This document shows, one piece after another, positions 18,058 to 25,994 of a stretch of 64,000 nucleotides of DNA. The stretch is from positions 260,318-324,317 of the forward strand of contig NZ_MQWC01000004.1 of the NCBI RefSeq assembly GCF_002954405.1, written 5' to 3'. How positions within the stretch are numbered: position 1 is the first letter of the stretch; every line of letters begins with the position of its first letter. A program made the translations under genes and the position numbers. Source of the stretch: Salinibacter sp. 10B. GTDB lineage: Bacteria > Bacteroidota > Rhodothermia > Rhodothermales > Salinibacteraceae. The notes beneath the pieces are model-generated. The model was not told the origin of the DNA. It saw only the letters and a list, made by a program, of their open reading frames with translations, and did no database searches.

Positions 18058-19050
18058 TCAGCGATCCGCGTCGAGCAGGCGATCGATGAGGTCAACGGCG
18101 GAAATGTTTTCTGCCTCCGCGTTGAAGTTGGGCACGATGCGGTGGCGAAGAACCGGAATGGCCATACGCCGGACATCGGCTTCGACCGGCGTCATCCGAC
18201 CGTCGAGTGCCGCCAGGGTTTTGGCGCCCAGGACGAGGTACTGCGAGGCCCGAGGGCCGGCTCCGTAGCTGAGATACGTAGTGATAAATTCGGGGGCGTT
18301 TTCAGACTCCGGCCGGGTGCGCGAGACGAGCTGCACCGCATACTGAATCACGTTATCCGCTACCGGAATCTGCCGAACGAACGTCTGATACTGTCGAAGC
18401 TCATCGGCCGACATCACCGGCTCGGGGGTGGCCTGCGGGCCGGCCGTCGTGCTGCGCACCACCTCGACCTCCTGGTCGAATGAGGGGTAGTCAAGCCAGA
18501 CGTTGAGCATGAACCGATCGAGCTGGGCTTCCGGAAGGGGGTAGGTGCCTTCCTGCTCGATCGGGTTTTGGGTTGCGAGAACGAAAAACGGGTCGTCGAG
18601 CACGTGCGTCTCGCCCCCGGCCGTAACGTGGTTTTCCTGCATTGCCTCCAGGAGAGCCGCCTGAGTCTTTGGAGGCGTCCGGTTGATTTCGTCGGCGAGG
18701 ATGACGTTGGCAAAAATCGGACCGGCGGCGAACTCAAAGTGGCGAGCGCCCTCAGCCGTTTCCTGGATGATTTCCGTTCCCGTAATATCGCTCGGCATCA
18801 GGTCGGGGGTGAACTGGATTCGGCTAAAGTCTAGGTCCAATGCCCCGGCGAGCGTGCGGACGAGGAGCGTTTTGGCCAAGCCGGGCACCCCGATGAGGAG
18901 GGCGTGCCCCTGCGCCATGAGGCACACGACCACCATCTCGATGATGTCCTCTTGACCGATAATCACCTTACCGATTTCATCGCGCAGTCGGTCGTACGCG
19001 TCGCTCAACTCATCGAGCGTTTCAGGGTCCTGCGAATTGGAAGGCGGCAT
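18058..19050 (-). CDS. MoxR-family AAA+ ATPase
   Basis: MoxR ATPases are chaperone-like machines that often work with von Willebrand A-domain partners in assembling or activating envelope and metalloprotein complexes. The 330-aa product has Walker A LIGVPGLAKTLLV, Walker B VILADEINRTPPKTQ, sensor 1 FVLATQNPIEQEGTYPLPEAQ and the family's C-terminal lid (about 230-330). All the key ATPase residues are intact. It lies 78 bp downstream of a SurA-like gene and 44 bp upstream of fpr. No VWA-domain (Bat-type) gene follows here, although MoxR is commonly followed by one in related phyla. Confidence 0.93.
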   Translation of the reverse strand: MPPSNSQDPETLDELSDAYDRLRDEIGKVIIGQEDIIEMVVVCLMAQGHALLIGVPGLAKTLLVRTLAGALDLDFSRIQFTPDLMPSDITGTEIIQETAEGARHFEFAAGPIFANVILADEINRTPPKTQAALLEAMQENHVTAGGETHVLDDPFFVLATQNPIEQEGTYPLPEAQLDRFMLNVWLDYPSFDQEVEVVRSTTAGPQATPEPVMSADELRQYQTFVRQIPVADNVIQYAVQLVSRTRPESENAPEFITTYLSYGAGPRASQYLVLGAKTLAALDGRMTPVEADVRRMAIPVLRHRIVPNFNAEAENISAVDLIDRLLDADR

Positions 19051-19128
19051 AACGGGACAGAGAAATCAGGGCAATGGTGAGAGGCCCCGGAATGAGGCCA
19101 GGCCCAGCGCAGAGGAGAAAGGGAGGGA

Positions 19129-20514
19129 CTACCGCATGCTGCGGAGCGCCGCAACGTCGTCCTTCGTAATGCGAACGTCTACGTAGACCTCGTCACGAAG
19201 GCTGTTGGTCCACTCCTTCATCTTGCGATTGCGCTTGTCCTGAAGCGCGAGCCGACGAATACGCTCGTAATCCATTTCGAGATTGGCCTGGTGAGCAGGC
19301 GTGCGACGATCGAGACGCACAATGTGGTAGGCCTCATCTCCATTCAGCAGCGTGACGTTCGTAGGACGGCTGATATCACCTTCGTCCAGCTCCCGAATGG
19401 TGCGGCGCCACGACGGATTGAGAGCATCGAGCACTAGGTCCCGAGTTCCCGACTGCGGATCGGTTACGCGGCCTCCATTTTCGGCCGTGCGGGATTCCTC
19501 AGAGTGCCGGCGAGCCATCAGCTCGAAGGGCTGTCCGTGGTTGAGAATGGAGTCGCGCACGCTACTCAGTACAGATTTTACCCGTTTCGCGTCACTCTCG
19601 TCCGACGCAACCTTGATCAGAATGTGGTTGAGGTTGACTGTGCTGCCGGATTGGGAATTCACCCGAAGGATGTGATATCCCTCCTGGTTTGCGTTGTAGA
19701 ACGCCTGCGAAATTTCGCCCGTGGGCGTTCGAGAAGCCACTGCCGCAAATTCAGGCACCAATTGATCCAAGTTCACTGTCCCGAGAGAGCCCCCGGACGA
19801 GGCCGATCCGCTGTGGTCCGAAAACTGGCGGGCCATTGCCTCGAACGAGGCGCCGCCGTTGACGATGGAGTCGCGAACGGTGTTGATTAATTGGCGCGCC
19901 TCCGCCTTTGCCGACTCGGTGGGTTCGGGGTACTGAACGATGTGAGACAGGCGGACCGTCTTCGGAAGGTCCGGGAGGGAGTCAGTCGGAATGTCTTCAA
20001 ACCACTGCCGGACCTCGCTCGGGGTGATGTCGATCTTCTGCATTCGGCGTTGCCGGAGCCGTTGGGCCAGCATCTGGCTCCGAAAGTCTGACCGGAACGT
20101 TTCTTTGATTTCGAGAATGCTCTTGCCGTAGATCTCTTCAAGCCGGTCTTCTCCGCCTGCCTGGCTTGCCATCTGCTGGATTCGACGGTTGAGACCGCGG
20201 GAGACCTGCTCATCGGAGAGGGTGAGGGTCGTGTCGCGGCGGGCCTTCTCGGCAAGTAGCTTCTGGTCAATCAGGTTCTGAAGGGCCTGCATCCAGAGGC
20301 TATCCGAATAACTCCTCTGCTGGCGGCGCACCTGCTGGCGAACCAGTTGGTCGACCTCAGAAGTGAGAATGATGTCGTTGCCGACGACTGCCGCAATCCG
20401 GTTAACGGGTTGTTTCTGAGCGCGAGCGGAGTCTGGGGTGAGACTGCCAAGGAAGGCGGCGCCTCCCAGCAGAAGCAGTACGGAAAAAGCAAGTGTGCGC
20501 GACCATCTACGCAT
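19129..20514 (-). CDS. surA: periplasmic SurA-like chaperone with two PpiC domains
   Basis: The product is a periplasmic folding factor for outer-membrane proteins. From the ATG at 20514 it is 461 aa; the frame is open to 20625, but only the shorter form begins with a proper signal peptide (RRWSRTLAFSVLLLLGGAAFL, cleavage near ARAQ). A SurA N-terminal domain follows (VNRIAAVVGNDIILTSEVDQL), then two parvulin domains: one around 190-290 (FEAMARQFSDHSGSASSGGS, GYHILRV) and one around 295-400 (FELMARRHSEESRTAENGG, AYHIVRLDRR). Domain order and length match E. coli SurA. It is the third of three consecutive PpiC-type genes and directly precedes moxR. Confidence 0.9.
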   Translation of the reverse strand: MRRWSRTLAFSVLLLLGGAAFLGSLTPDSARAQKQPVNRIAAVVGNDIILTSEVDQLVRQQVRRQQRSYSDSLWMQALQNLIDQKLLAEKARRDTTLTLSDEQVSRGLNRRIQQMASQAGGEDRLEEIYGKSILEIKETFRSDFRSQMLAQRLRQRRMQKIDITPSEVRQWFEDIPTDSLPDLPKTVRLSHIVQYPEPTESAKAEARQLINTVRDSIVNGGASFEAMARQFSDHSGSASSGGSLGTVNLDQLVPEFAAVASRTPTGEISQAFYNANQEGYHILRVNSQSGSTVNLNHILIKVASDESDAKRVKSVLSSVRDSILNHGQPFELMARRHSEESRTAENGGRVTDPQSGTRDLVLDALNPSWRRTIRELDEGDISRPTNVTLLNGDEAYHIVRLDRRTPAHQANLEMDYERIRRLALQDKRNRKMKEWTNSLRDEVYVDVRITKDDVAALRSMR

Positions 20515-20627
20515 GCAAACGAAGGATCTACGAAAGAGACTCTGAGAGAGAAACAGGCAAATTCTCATCATTCGTCGCGGCGTGTTCCCGAAAAGGAAAA
20601 TGCACCGGACACGGTGGAAGGCCACGG

Positions 20628-21497
20628 TTAAGGGGCTTCAATGAGATTGTTTGCCTTTGCTCGATTGCGGAGGCGTTGAACCTCACGCGCATACATCTGT
20701 TTCCGGTGCCGAATTTGCAAGCGGCGGCGGATTTCTCCTTCCATCCATTGAAGCTTTGGGTCGGCGTCCTCCGAGATCCGACGGACCAACTGGAGAACAT
20801 GGTACTGGTTGTTGTCCTCGATGACCGGAGCCACCTCTCCTTCCCGAAGGACGGCGAGCTCATCCCGGACGTAGGGCAGCTGAGCGAACAGGCGACCCTC
20901 GGGGAGAAACCGATCGGAGAGCTCCTGGGCCCGGCCGGGCGTTTTCGCGTATCGCTGACTGAGGCGTGACCAGATCGAGTCCACCGTAGCCTCACGGGCC
21001 GCAACCAGCTCGCGACGCACGGCCTGGGCAGAGTCCTCGCTCGTCGTGGCTAGGTGGCGCACGCGCACGTACGGTTCCCGAAGCGCCAGCCGTTCTTGGT
21101 GCCGCTCAAAATAGGTGCGGATCTCCTCCTCGGAAGGCTCTTCTTCAATGTCCTCGTAGATTCGGTTGGTCAGAGCACTCACGAGGGTGTTGCGTCGGCG
21201 CTCATTCAAAAGACGCTTCACCTCGGGGGCCTGTGATAAATTGCGGCGCTGGGCTTCTCGGTAGAGCAACGTTTCGTCGACCCACTGCTGAATGACCTGC
21301 TCTCGGGCCTTGGTGGAGTCAGGAACCGGGCCCATGCCTCTCAGCATCCGGTCGAGCTTTTCCTGCGTGAGGTAATGATCGCCCACCCGCGCCACATACG
21401 ACGACGGACGGTCTTCCGACTCGCATCCAAGGAGGCCGGTGAGGCTGAAGAGGCCGAAGACGACCACGAAAAGTCGGAGAGAACGGGAGGGAGGCAT
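20628..21497 (-). CDS. PpiC/SurA-type lipoprotein (N-terminal chaperone domain)
   Basis: The 289-aa product starts with a lipoprotein signal (FGLFSLTGLLGC, lipobox cysteine at about residue 25), so it is probably anchored in the outer or inner membrane facing the periplasm. Residues about 33-130 resemble the SurA N domain (VARVGDHYLTQEKLDRMLRG, IQQWVDETLLYREAQRR). The remainder looks like a degenerate parvulin-type domain: RVRHLATTSEDSAQAVRREL, then QYHVLQLVRRI. The glycine-rich parvulin core is replaced, so isomerase activity is doubtful and a holdase role is more likely. It lies 164 bp after the 673-aa PpiC gene and 113 bp before surA on the same strand. Confidence 0.8.
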   Translation of the reverse strand: MPPSRSLRLFVVVFGLFSLTGLLGCESEDRPSSYVARVGDHYLTQEKLDRMLRGMGPVPDSTKAREQVIQQWVDETLLYREAQRRNLSQAPEVKRLLNERRRNTLVSALTNRIYEDIEEEPSEEEIRTYFERHQERLALREPYVRVRHLATTSEDSAQAVRRELVAAREATVDSIWSRLSQRYAKTPGRAQELSDRFLPEGRLFAQLPYVRDELAVLREGEVAPVIEDNNQYHVLQLVRRISEDADPKLQWMEGEIRRRLQIRHRKQMYAREVQRLRNRAKANNLIEAP

Positions 21498-21661
21498 AAG
21501 AGGCCGTAGAGGCTGTATTGATTTCAGACGAGGGCGTGTCTAGCAGAACGTGTCGACTGCGAACCGCTCGTTTCTACCATGGGGCCGGGTTCTGTGCTGC
21601 GGGGGCAGCGCTGGAATGCAGACCTCCCAGTCGCAAAACGGGTCAAAAACGAAACTGTCTC

Positions 21662-23683
21662 TTAGTTTGTCGAGGACATTCGAGACGGGGCCGTCTCCGA
21701 GAAGGCGTTCCGGAGCCGTTTGGGGTAGGTCTGAACGTCGTAGCGCCGCCGGAGTCGGGCGTGAACGTGCCCTTTATAGTGGGATTGGTAGTCCCGGATC
21801 ACACTGCTCAGGGCCTCCTCGAAGGTTTTTGTGCGCGCCGGCAGGAGGGTGTCGCGGGCAAGGAGGAGGGCCTGCCCGTCGTGCTGGATTGGGCCTGTGA
21901 TCGATCCGTCGTCCATGGAGAGCGCCTTCTGATATACCTCGAGAGAAGTGTCTGTGACCATTGCCGTGTCGAGGCGTACCAGCGAGTCGGCGGTTGCCCG
22001 CCGGACAAGGGACGACAGAGAGGGCGACGCGCTCAGGCCGTATGGGGCGAAGAGGGAATCAGATGGGGCTCGAAGCACGAGAGTACGCACGCGATCGGGA
22101 AAACGGTACTGGTCGCGCCGCTCCTGGTAGAATTGGCGCAGGGCCGCCGTATCCTGAGCGGCGACAGTCCATACCGAGTCTTGCATAAACTGGAAGACGA
22201 GCAGGCCTTCACGGTATTCCTTCATCGTGGCCGCGAATGAGGAATCGGTTTCCTGGAGCTGGGCCTGAGCGTACTGGAAGGCCTTTTCGTTTAAAAAGTC
22301 CTCCAGGACAGTTCCCACGCTCATGCGGGCCCCTCCGTCCGCTTGCATGACGTGACGGGCCAGTTGTTTGAGGGTGTAGGTGGAGTCCCCGAGGGTAGCG
22401 ACGGGCACGGACGTGTCGGAGGAGGCGTCGTCCTGGGTGAGGGAGAGGAGCGGGCGGGAAAGGGTGTCGACGGAGGAGATGCGAGCCGTACCCAAGATGC
22501 GAGTCGTATCGACGGTAACACCCACCTGCGTCCGTATGGAATCGGAAAATGCGTTTTTGCGACGGTCAACGCGGGGACGGTCCGCAATCTGCTGCTTTAA
22601 TTCTTTATAGGACGCCTGGTAACTCTTCGGCTCCTCTCGATTCGTAAGCTTGATAAGGTGGTAGCCGTACTGGCTCCGTACGATTGGGGAGACAGCTCCC
22701 ACCGAGTCGAGCGTGGCCACGGCGCGCTGAAAGGACGGGGGAAGAGATTCACGAGAGGTGACGGTGCCCAAGTCGCCTCCCTTAGGGGCCGAACGGCGGT
22801 CTTCTGAGTGTTGGCGGGCTAGAGAATCAAACGAGGCGCCGCGGCTGACGATTTCCGTTCGCAGCGAATCCAACTTTTGCCGGGCCTCCATCGAGTCTGC
22901 GCCAGGACGCACCATGAGGTGCGAGATCCGAATCGGCGGTTTGGAGGCACGGCGGTCATGGACCTTCAAGATGTGATATCCGAAGCGCGTGCGGAAAACG
23001 TCGCTTGTACTGTCGGGGGGAACGTTGTACATCCGGTCCTCGAAGGGCTTCACGATTTGCCCGGCCCCGATATAGCCGAGACGCCCGCGAAATCCCCGCT
23101 GTCCTTTTTGTTGTGCACTGGGGTCATCGGAATTCCGGTAGGCGAGGTCGCCAAATGGCACCCCGCGTGCCAGCGAGTCGGCGATAGACTGCATCCGTTG
23201 GTAGGCTTGCAGCGTGTCCTCGGGCGGAGCGTCCGGAGACACGCGAGCAAGGATGTGGCTCACATCCACCTTCGTCTTTTGGCGTCGATACAGACTCCGG
23301 GTGAGCGGCTTATACACCTCCGATCTCATAAGGCGGGGACGCGCCATTTTGTCGCGGTATGAGCGAATTTCCTGCTGTAAGCTCGAGAGGGTGTCGAATC
23401 CTGCGCTTCGTGCTGCCCGCAGCGAGAGACGGTAGTTGACGTACTGCTCCAGAAAGTCCTGGTAGGATGAAAGCGAGTCGTCGGCAGGAGTCGATCCGCC
23501 GTTTGACGATCGGTAGGCCGATTCAAATTCGGAGAGGGTGATGGTGGTGTCGCCCAGCGAAGCCACAATGGGGGGCGAGCTGGACGTGCTTTGTTCAGGG
23601 CTGGTGGTGGAAGGGCCCCCGGCGCATCCGAGAACGATGAGGAGGGCGGAGAAGAACACGCACAGGCGCACAGGGAGTGCCAT
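21662..23683 (-). CDS. large PpiC-type peptidyl-prolyl isomerase lipoprotein
   Basis: This 673-aa periplasmic lipoprotein has a signal ending in the lipobox IVLGC (cysteine at about residue 20), a SurA/PrsA-like N-terminal helical domain (IVASLGDTTITLSEFESAY) and two parvulin domains. The first spans about 135-245 (VDVSHILARV, FGDLAYRNSDD, FGYHILKVHDRR) and the second about 250-350 (IRISHLMVRPG, FDSLARQHSEDRRSAPKGGDLG, YGYHLIKLTNREE). A further helical and parvulin-like half fills 430-673 and repeats the opening pattern VATLGDSTYTLKQLARHV. The architecture resembles the large PpiD/PrsA-like foldases of Bacteroidota. It is the first gene of the minus-strand run ending at fpr. Confidence 0.86.
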   Translation of the reverse strand: MALPVRLCVFFSALLIVLGCAGGPSTTSPEQSTSSSPPIVASLGDTTITLSEFESAYRSSNGGSTPADDSLSSYQDFLEQYVNYRLSLRAARSAGFDTLSSLQQEIRSYRDKMARPRLMRSEVYKPLTRSLYRRQKTKVDVSHILARVSPDAPPEDTLQAYQRMQSIADSLARGVPFGDLAYRNSDDPSAQQKGQRGFRGRLGYIGAGQIVKPFEDRMYNVPPDSTSDVFRTRFGYHILKVHDRRASKPPIRISHLMVRPGADSMEARQKLDSLRTEIVSRGASFDSLARQHSEDRRSAPKGGDLGTVTSRESLPPSFQRAVATLDSVGAVSPIVRSQYGYHLIKLTNREEPKSYQASYKELKQQIADRPRVDRRKNAFSDSIRTQVGVTVDTTRILGTARISSVDTLSRPLLSLTQDDASSDTSVPVATLGDSTYTLKQLARHVMQADGGARMSVGTVLEDFLNEKAFQYAQAQLQETDSSFAATMKEYREGLLVFQFMQDSVWTVAAQDTAALRQFYQERRDQYRFPDRVRTLVLRAPSDSLFAPYGLSASPSLSSLVRRATADSLVRLDTAMVTDTSLEVYQKALSMDDGSITGPIQHDGQALLLARDTLLPARTKTFEEALSSVIRDYQSHYKGHVHARLRRRYDVQTYPKRLRNAFSETAPSRMSSTN

Positions 23684-24267
23684 GGTCAGCTGAAAACCGT
23701 CCGGAGATTGCTGAGAAGGCTACACAGGGAGGTCGTGAGCGATGCCAATCAACTCTCACTTGAAACTGTTGCCAATCTCAGAATGCAATTGCGGACGCGA
23801 CGTTTCACCTTGCATTGGCAAACGGCCGGGAGAGCGTTCGAGATTTGGGTATGCTTCACGGGAGGCGACGGACGGATACGTCCGGATTCAGACGCTGGCC
23901 ACTTGACGGTCAACCGAGAGTCAGTGGGGACGCCCCTAATATTACGTGAATGAGTTCTGATAGAACGGCTACTACGGGGCGAAGAGATCTCATTCTAACT
24001 GCTGTGCTAAGTGTCGAGCGTTCTACACCCGGATTCTTCGCAAAGCGCTGGCCAATTCGAATAGGAGGCCGGAACCGGGGGCGGGGGGACTCCTACGAAA
24101 AGACAGTTGTCTCGTCATGGTGGCCCCGGTTCCTCATGCCGCTCGTACTCCAGAAGCGGTGGGCTGGAGGCTTATCGGGGCAGGGAGGAGGTTCCCCGTG
24201 GCCTCATGCCCACACCGGACACCCCTTTTCCGACACGATCCCTCACACGAACCCCTTTCTGCACGTT
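23684..24267. other. intergenic region upstream of gltX
   Basis: This 584-bp stretch between two divergent genes has no recognisable gene. An in-frame extension of gltX reaches back to 23950, but it would add 106 residues without any family resemblance ahead of a canonical start. I found no tRNA, riboswitch or terminator pattern. It presumably carries promoters for gltX and for the PpiC run. Confidence 0.5.
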
Positions 24268-25746
24268 ATGGCTGATGATTCGGTCCGCGTTCGTTTTGCC
24301 CCCAGTCCGACAGGATTGCTCCATGTCGGGGGGCTCCGAACGGCCCTTTACAACTATCTCTTCGCGCGAAAGCACGGCGGTGACTTTGTGCTCCGAATTG
24401 AAGACACCGACCGGGATCGGTACGTGGAGGAGGCCGAGGAGGATATCATCAGTGCGCTTCGGTGGACGGGGTTGGATACCGACGAGGGACCGGAGGCCGG
24501 TGGGGACCATACGCCCTATCGGCAGTCGGAACGGGGAGACCTCTACCGGTCATACGCCCAGAAGCTCGTGGACGAAGGGGCTGCCTATTATGCCTTCGAT
24601 ACGGAGGAGGAGCTTGAAGCCCTTCGTGCCCGAGGCGAAGGAGACGGCACCGTCGCGTACGACGCCTCTACGCGGCGGGACATGCGCAACTCGCTCACCC
24701 TTTCTCCCGAAAAGGTTGAACGTAAGATTAATGAAGGCCACGACTACGTCGTGCGCCTCAAGGTGCCGCGCAGTCGCACCATTCAGTTCTCCGACAAGAT
24801 TCGCGGGACCGTCTCCTTCGATGCGTCAGAGGTAGACGATCAGGTTCTTCTGAAGTCAGATGGAATGCCGACGTACCATTTGGCCAATATCGTAGACGAT
24901 CACCTGATGGAGATCTCGCACGTGATTCGGGGCGAGGAGTGGTTGTCCTCCACGCCAAAGCACGTGCTTATGTACGAAGCCCTGGGGTGGGACCCGCCTA
25001 CGTTTGCGCACCTGCCGCTCATTATGAGTCCGGAGGGGGGAAAGCTCTCGAAACGGGACGCCAACCGACTCGGCATTCCCGTGTATGTAAAAGATTATAA
25101 AGAGGCTGGATACGAACCCGAAGGCCTGCTCAATTTTCTTGCGCTTCTTGGTTGGAATCCAGGGACGGAACAGGAGCTCTTTACGCACGACGAGATGATC
25201 GAGGCGTTCTCCCTGGAGCGCGTGGGGGCGAGCGGGGTCCAGTTTGATCTTGACAAGCTGCGCTGGGTGAACGAACACTACGTCCGGGACCTGTCCGTCG
25301 ACGCGCTTGCCGATCGGGTTCGACCGGTGGTGGACGCCGAGGGATACGAGGTCAGCGACGAGCGTCTTCGGACCATCTGCGGACTTGTGCAGGAGCGTGT
25401 GCAGGTGGCACCAGAAGTGGTGACGGATAACCGGTACTTCTTTGAGGATCCCGACGAGTACGAAGAGGCCGGGGTCGAGAAGCGGTGGAAGGAGGCGTCC
25501 GGTGACCTCCTGCTAGCGTACGCCGAGCGTTTGGAGGAGGTGGAGACCTTCGACACAGACACCGTAGAGACCGAGCTGCGAGACCTGGCCGACGAGGAGG
25601 ATGTTGGGGCAGGGGCCATCATTCATCCAGCCCGCCTGGCGGTGAGTGGGCGATCCTACGGTCCGGGCGTCTTCGGGCTGTTGGCTGCTGTCGGAAAAGA
25701 CGCGTGCATCCGTCGTATGCGGGCGGCTGTCGATCGACTTGGATAG
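24268..25746 (+). CDS. gltX: glutamyl-tRNA synthetase
   Basis: GltX charges tRNA(Glu) with glutamate. The product is 492 aa from the ATG at 24268, giving the standard opening [20 protein letters not shown]. The HIGH-type signature is HVGG within [19 protein letters not shown], and the KMSKS-type loop is KLSKRDANR (about residues 255-263). The anticodon-binding helical C-terminal half follows. Length is normal for the discriminating bacterial class. Because glnS lies convergent just downstream, Gln-tRNA can be made directly and GltX need not mischarge tRNA(Gln). The open frame extends 318 bp further upstream, but those codons do not look coding. Confidence 0.96.
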   Translation: MADDSVRVRFAPSPTGLLHVGGLRTALYNYLFARKHGGDFVLRIEDTDRDRYVEEAEEDIISALRWTGLDTDEGPEAGGDHTPYRQSERGDLYRSYAQKLVDEGAAYYAFDTEEELEALRARGEGDGTVAYDASTRRDMRNSLTLSPEKVERKINEGHDYVVRLKVPRSRTIQFSDKIRGTVSFDASEVDDQVLLKSDGMPTYHLANIVDDHLMEISHVIRGEEWLSSTPKHVLMYEALGWDPPTFAHLPLIMSPEGGKLSKRDANRLGIPVYVKDYKEAGYEPEGLLNFLALLGWNPGTEQELFTHDEMIEAFSLERVGASGVQFDLDKLRWVNEHYVRDLSVDALADRVRPVVDAEGYEVSDERLRTICGLVQERVQVAPEVVTDNRYFFEDPDEYEEAGVEKRWKEASGDLLLAYAERLEEVETFDTDTVETELRDLADEEDVGAGAIIHPARLAVSGRSYGPGVFGLLAAVGKDACIRRMRAAVDRLG

Positions 25747-25811
25747 GATAGGTGAAGGGGAATTTCGGGAGGTGTGTAGGACTTCGACCCTATATACCTC
25801 CCGCTACACCC

Positions 25812-25843
25812 TTTCCATCTGTTACACCGGATCCGGATGGAAA
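25812..25843. other. hairpin between gltX and glnS
   Basis: TTTCCATC (25812-25819) pairs perfectly with GATGGAAA (25836-25843). The loop holds most of the palindrome CCGGATCCGG (25827-25836). A second imperfect hairpin, GGGAGGT/ACCTCCC, spans 25767-25802. None has a T tract. Confidence 0.3.
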
Positions 25844-25910
25844 CTTCAGTATTTGGAGGAACGTCAGCACGAGCGTTCAGAAGTCGAATGCTGCTCATTC
25901 CTTCAAGAGA

Positions 25911-25958
25911 GGGCCCCAGTGGCGCCGTTGGGAGCATCCCACGGCGCTACTACGGCCC
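25911..25958. terminator. long hairpin between convergent gltX and glnS
   Basis: GGGCC (25911-25915) pairs with GGCCC (25954-25958), and inside it 25918-25933 pairs with 25937-25951 (AGTGGCGCCGTTGGGA against TCCCACGGCGCTACT, with one bulged T and one G-T pair) around a GCA loop. It lies 37 bp beyond the glnS stop and 165 bp beyond gltX. The very stable structure between convergent genes suggests a transcription terminator, though no T tract follows on either strand. Confidence 0.45.
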
Positions 25959-25994
25959 ATTGGAGGATTCGGAATCGAGTGCCCGGATCGTATC

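Noticed and set aside
23860-23920. A cobalamin-riboswitch-like GGCCACTTG near the PpiC/gltX gap
   Set aside because: Only a short match to the B12 box exists, none of the other conserved core elements is present, and neither neighbour is a B12 gene. No such element was seen upstream of the mut genes either.
23950-24267. N-terminal extension of gltX by 106 residues
   Set aside because: The extension is Trp/Arg/Pro-rich with no similarity to any synthetase appendage; the ATG at 24268 gives a canonical beginning.
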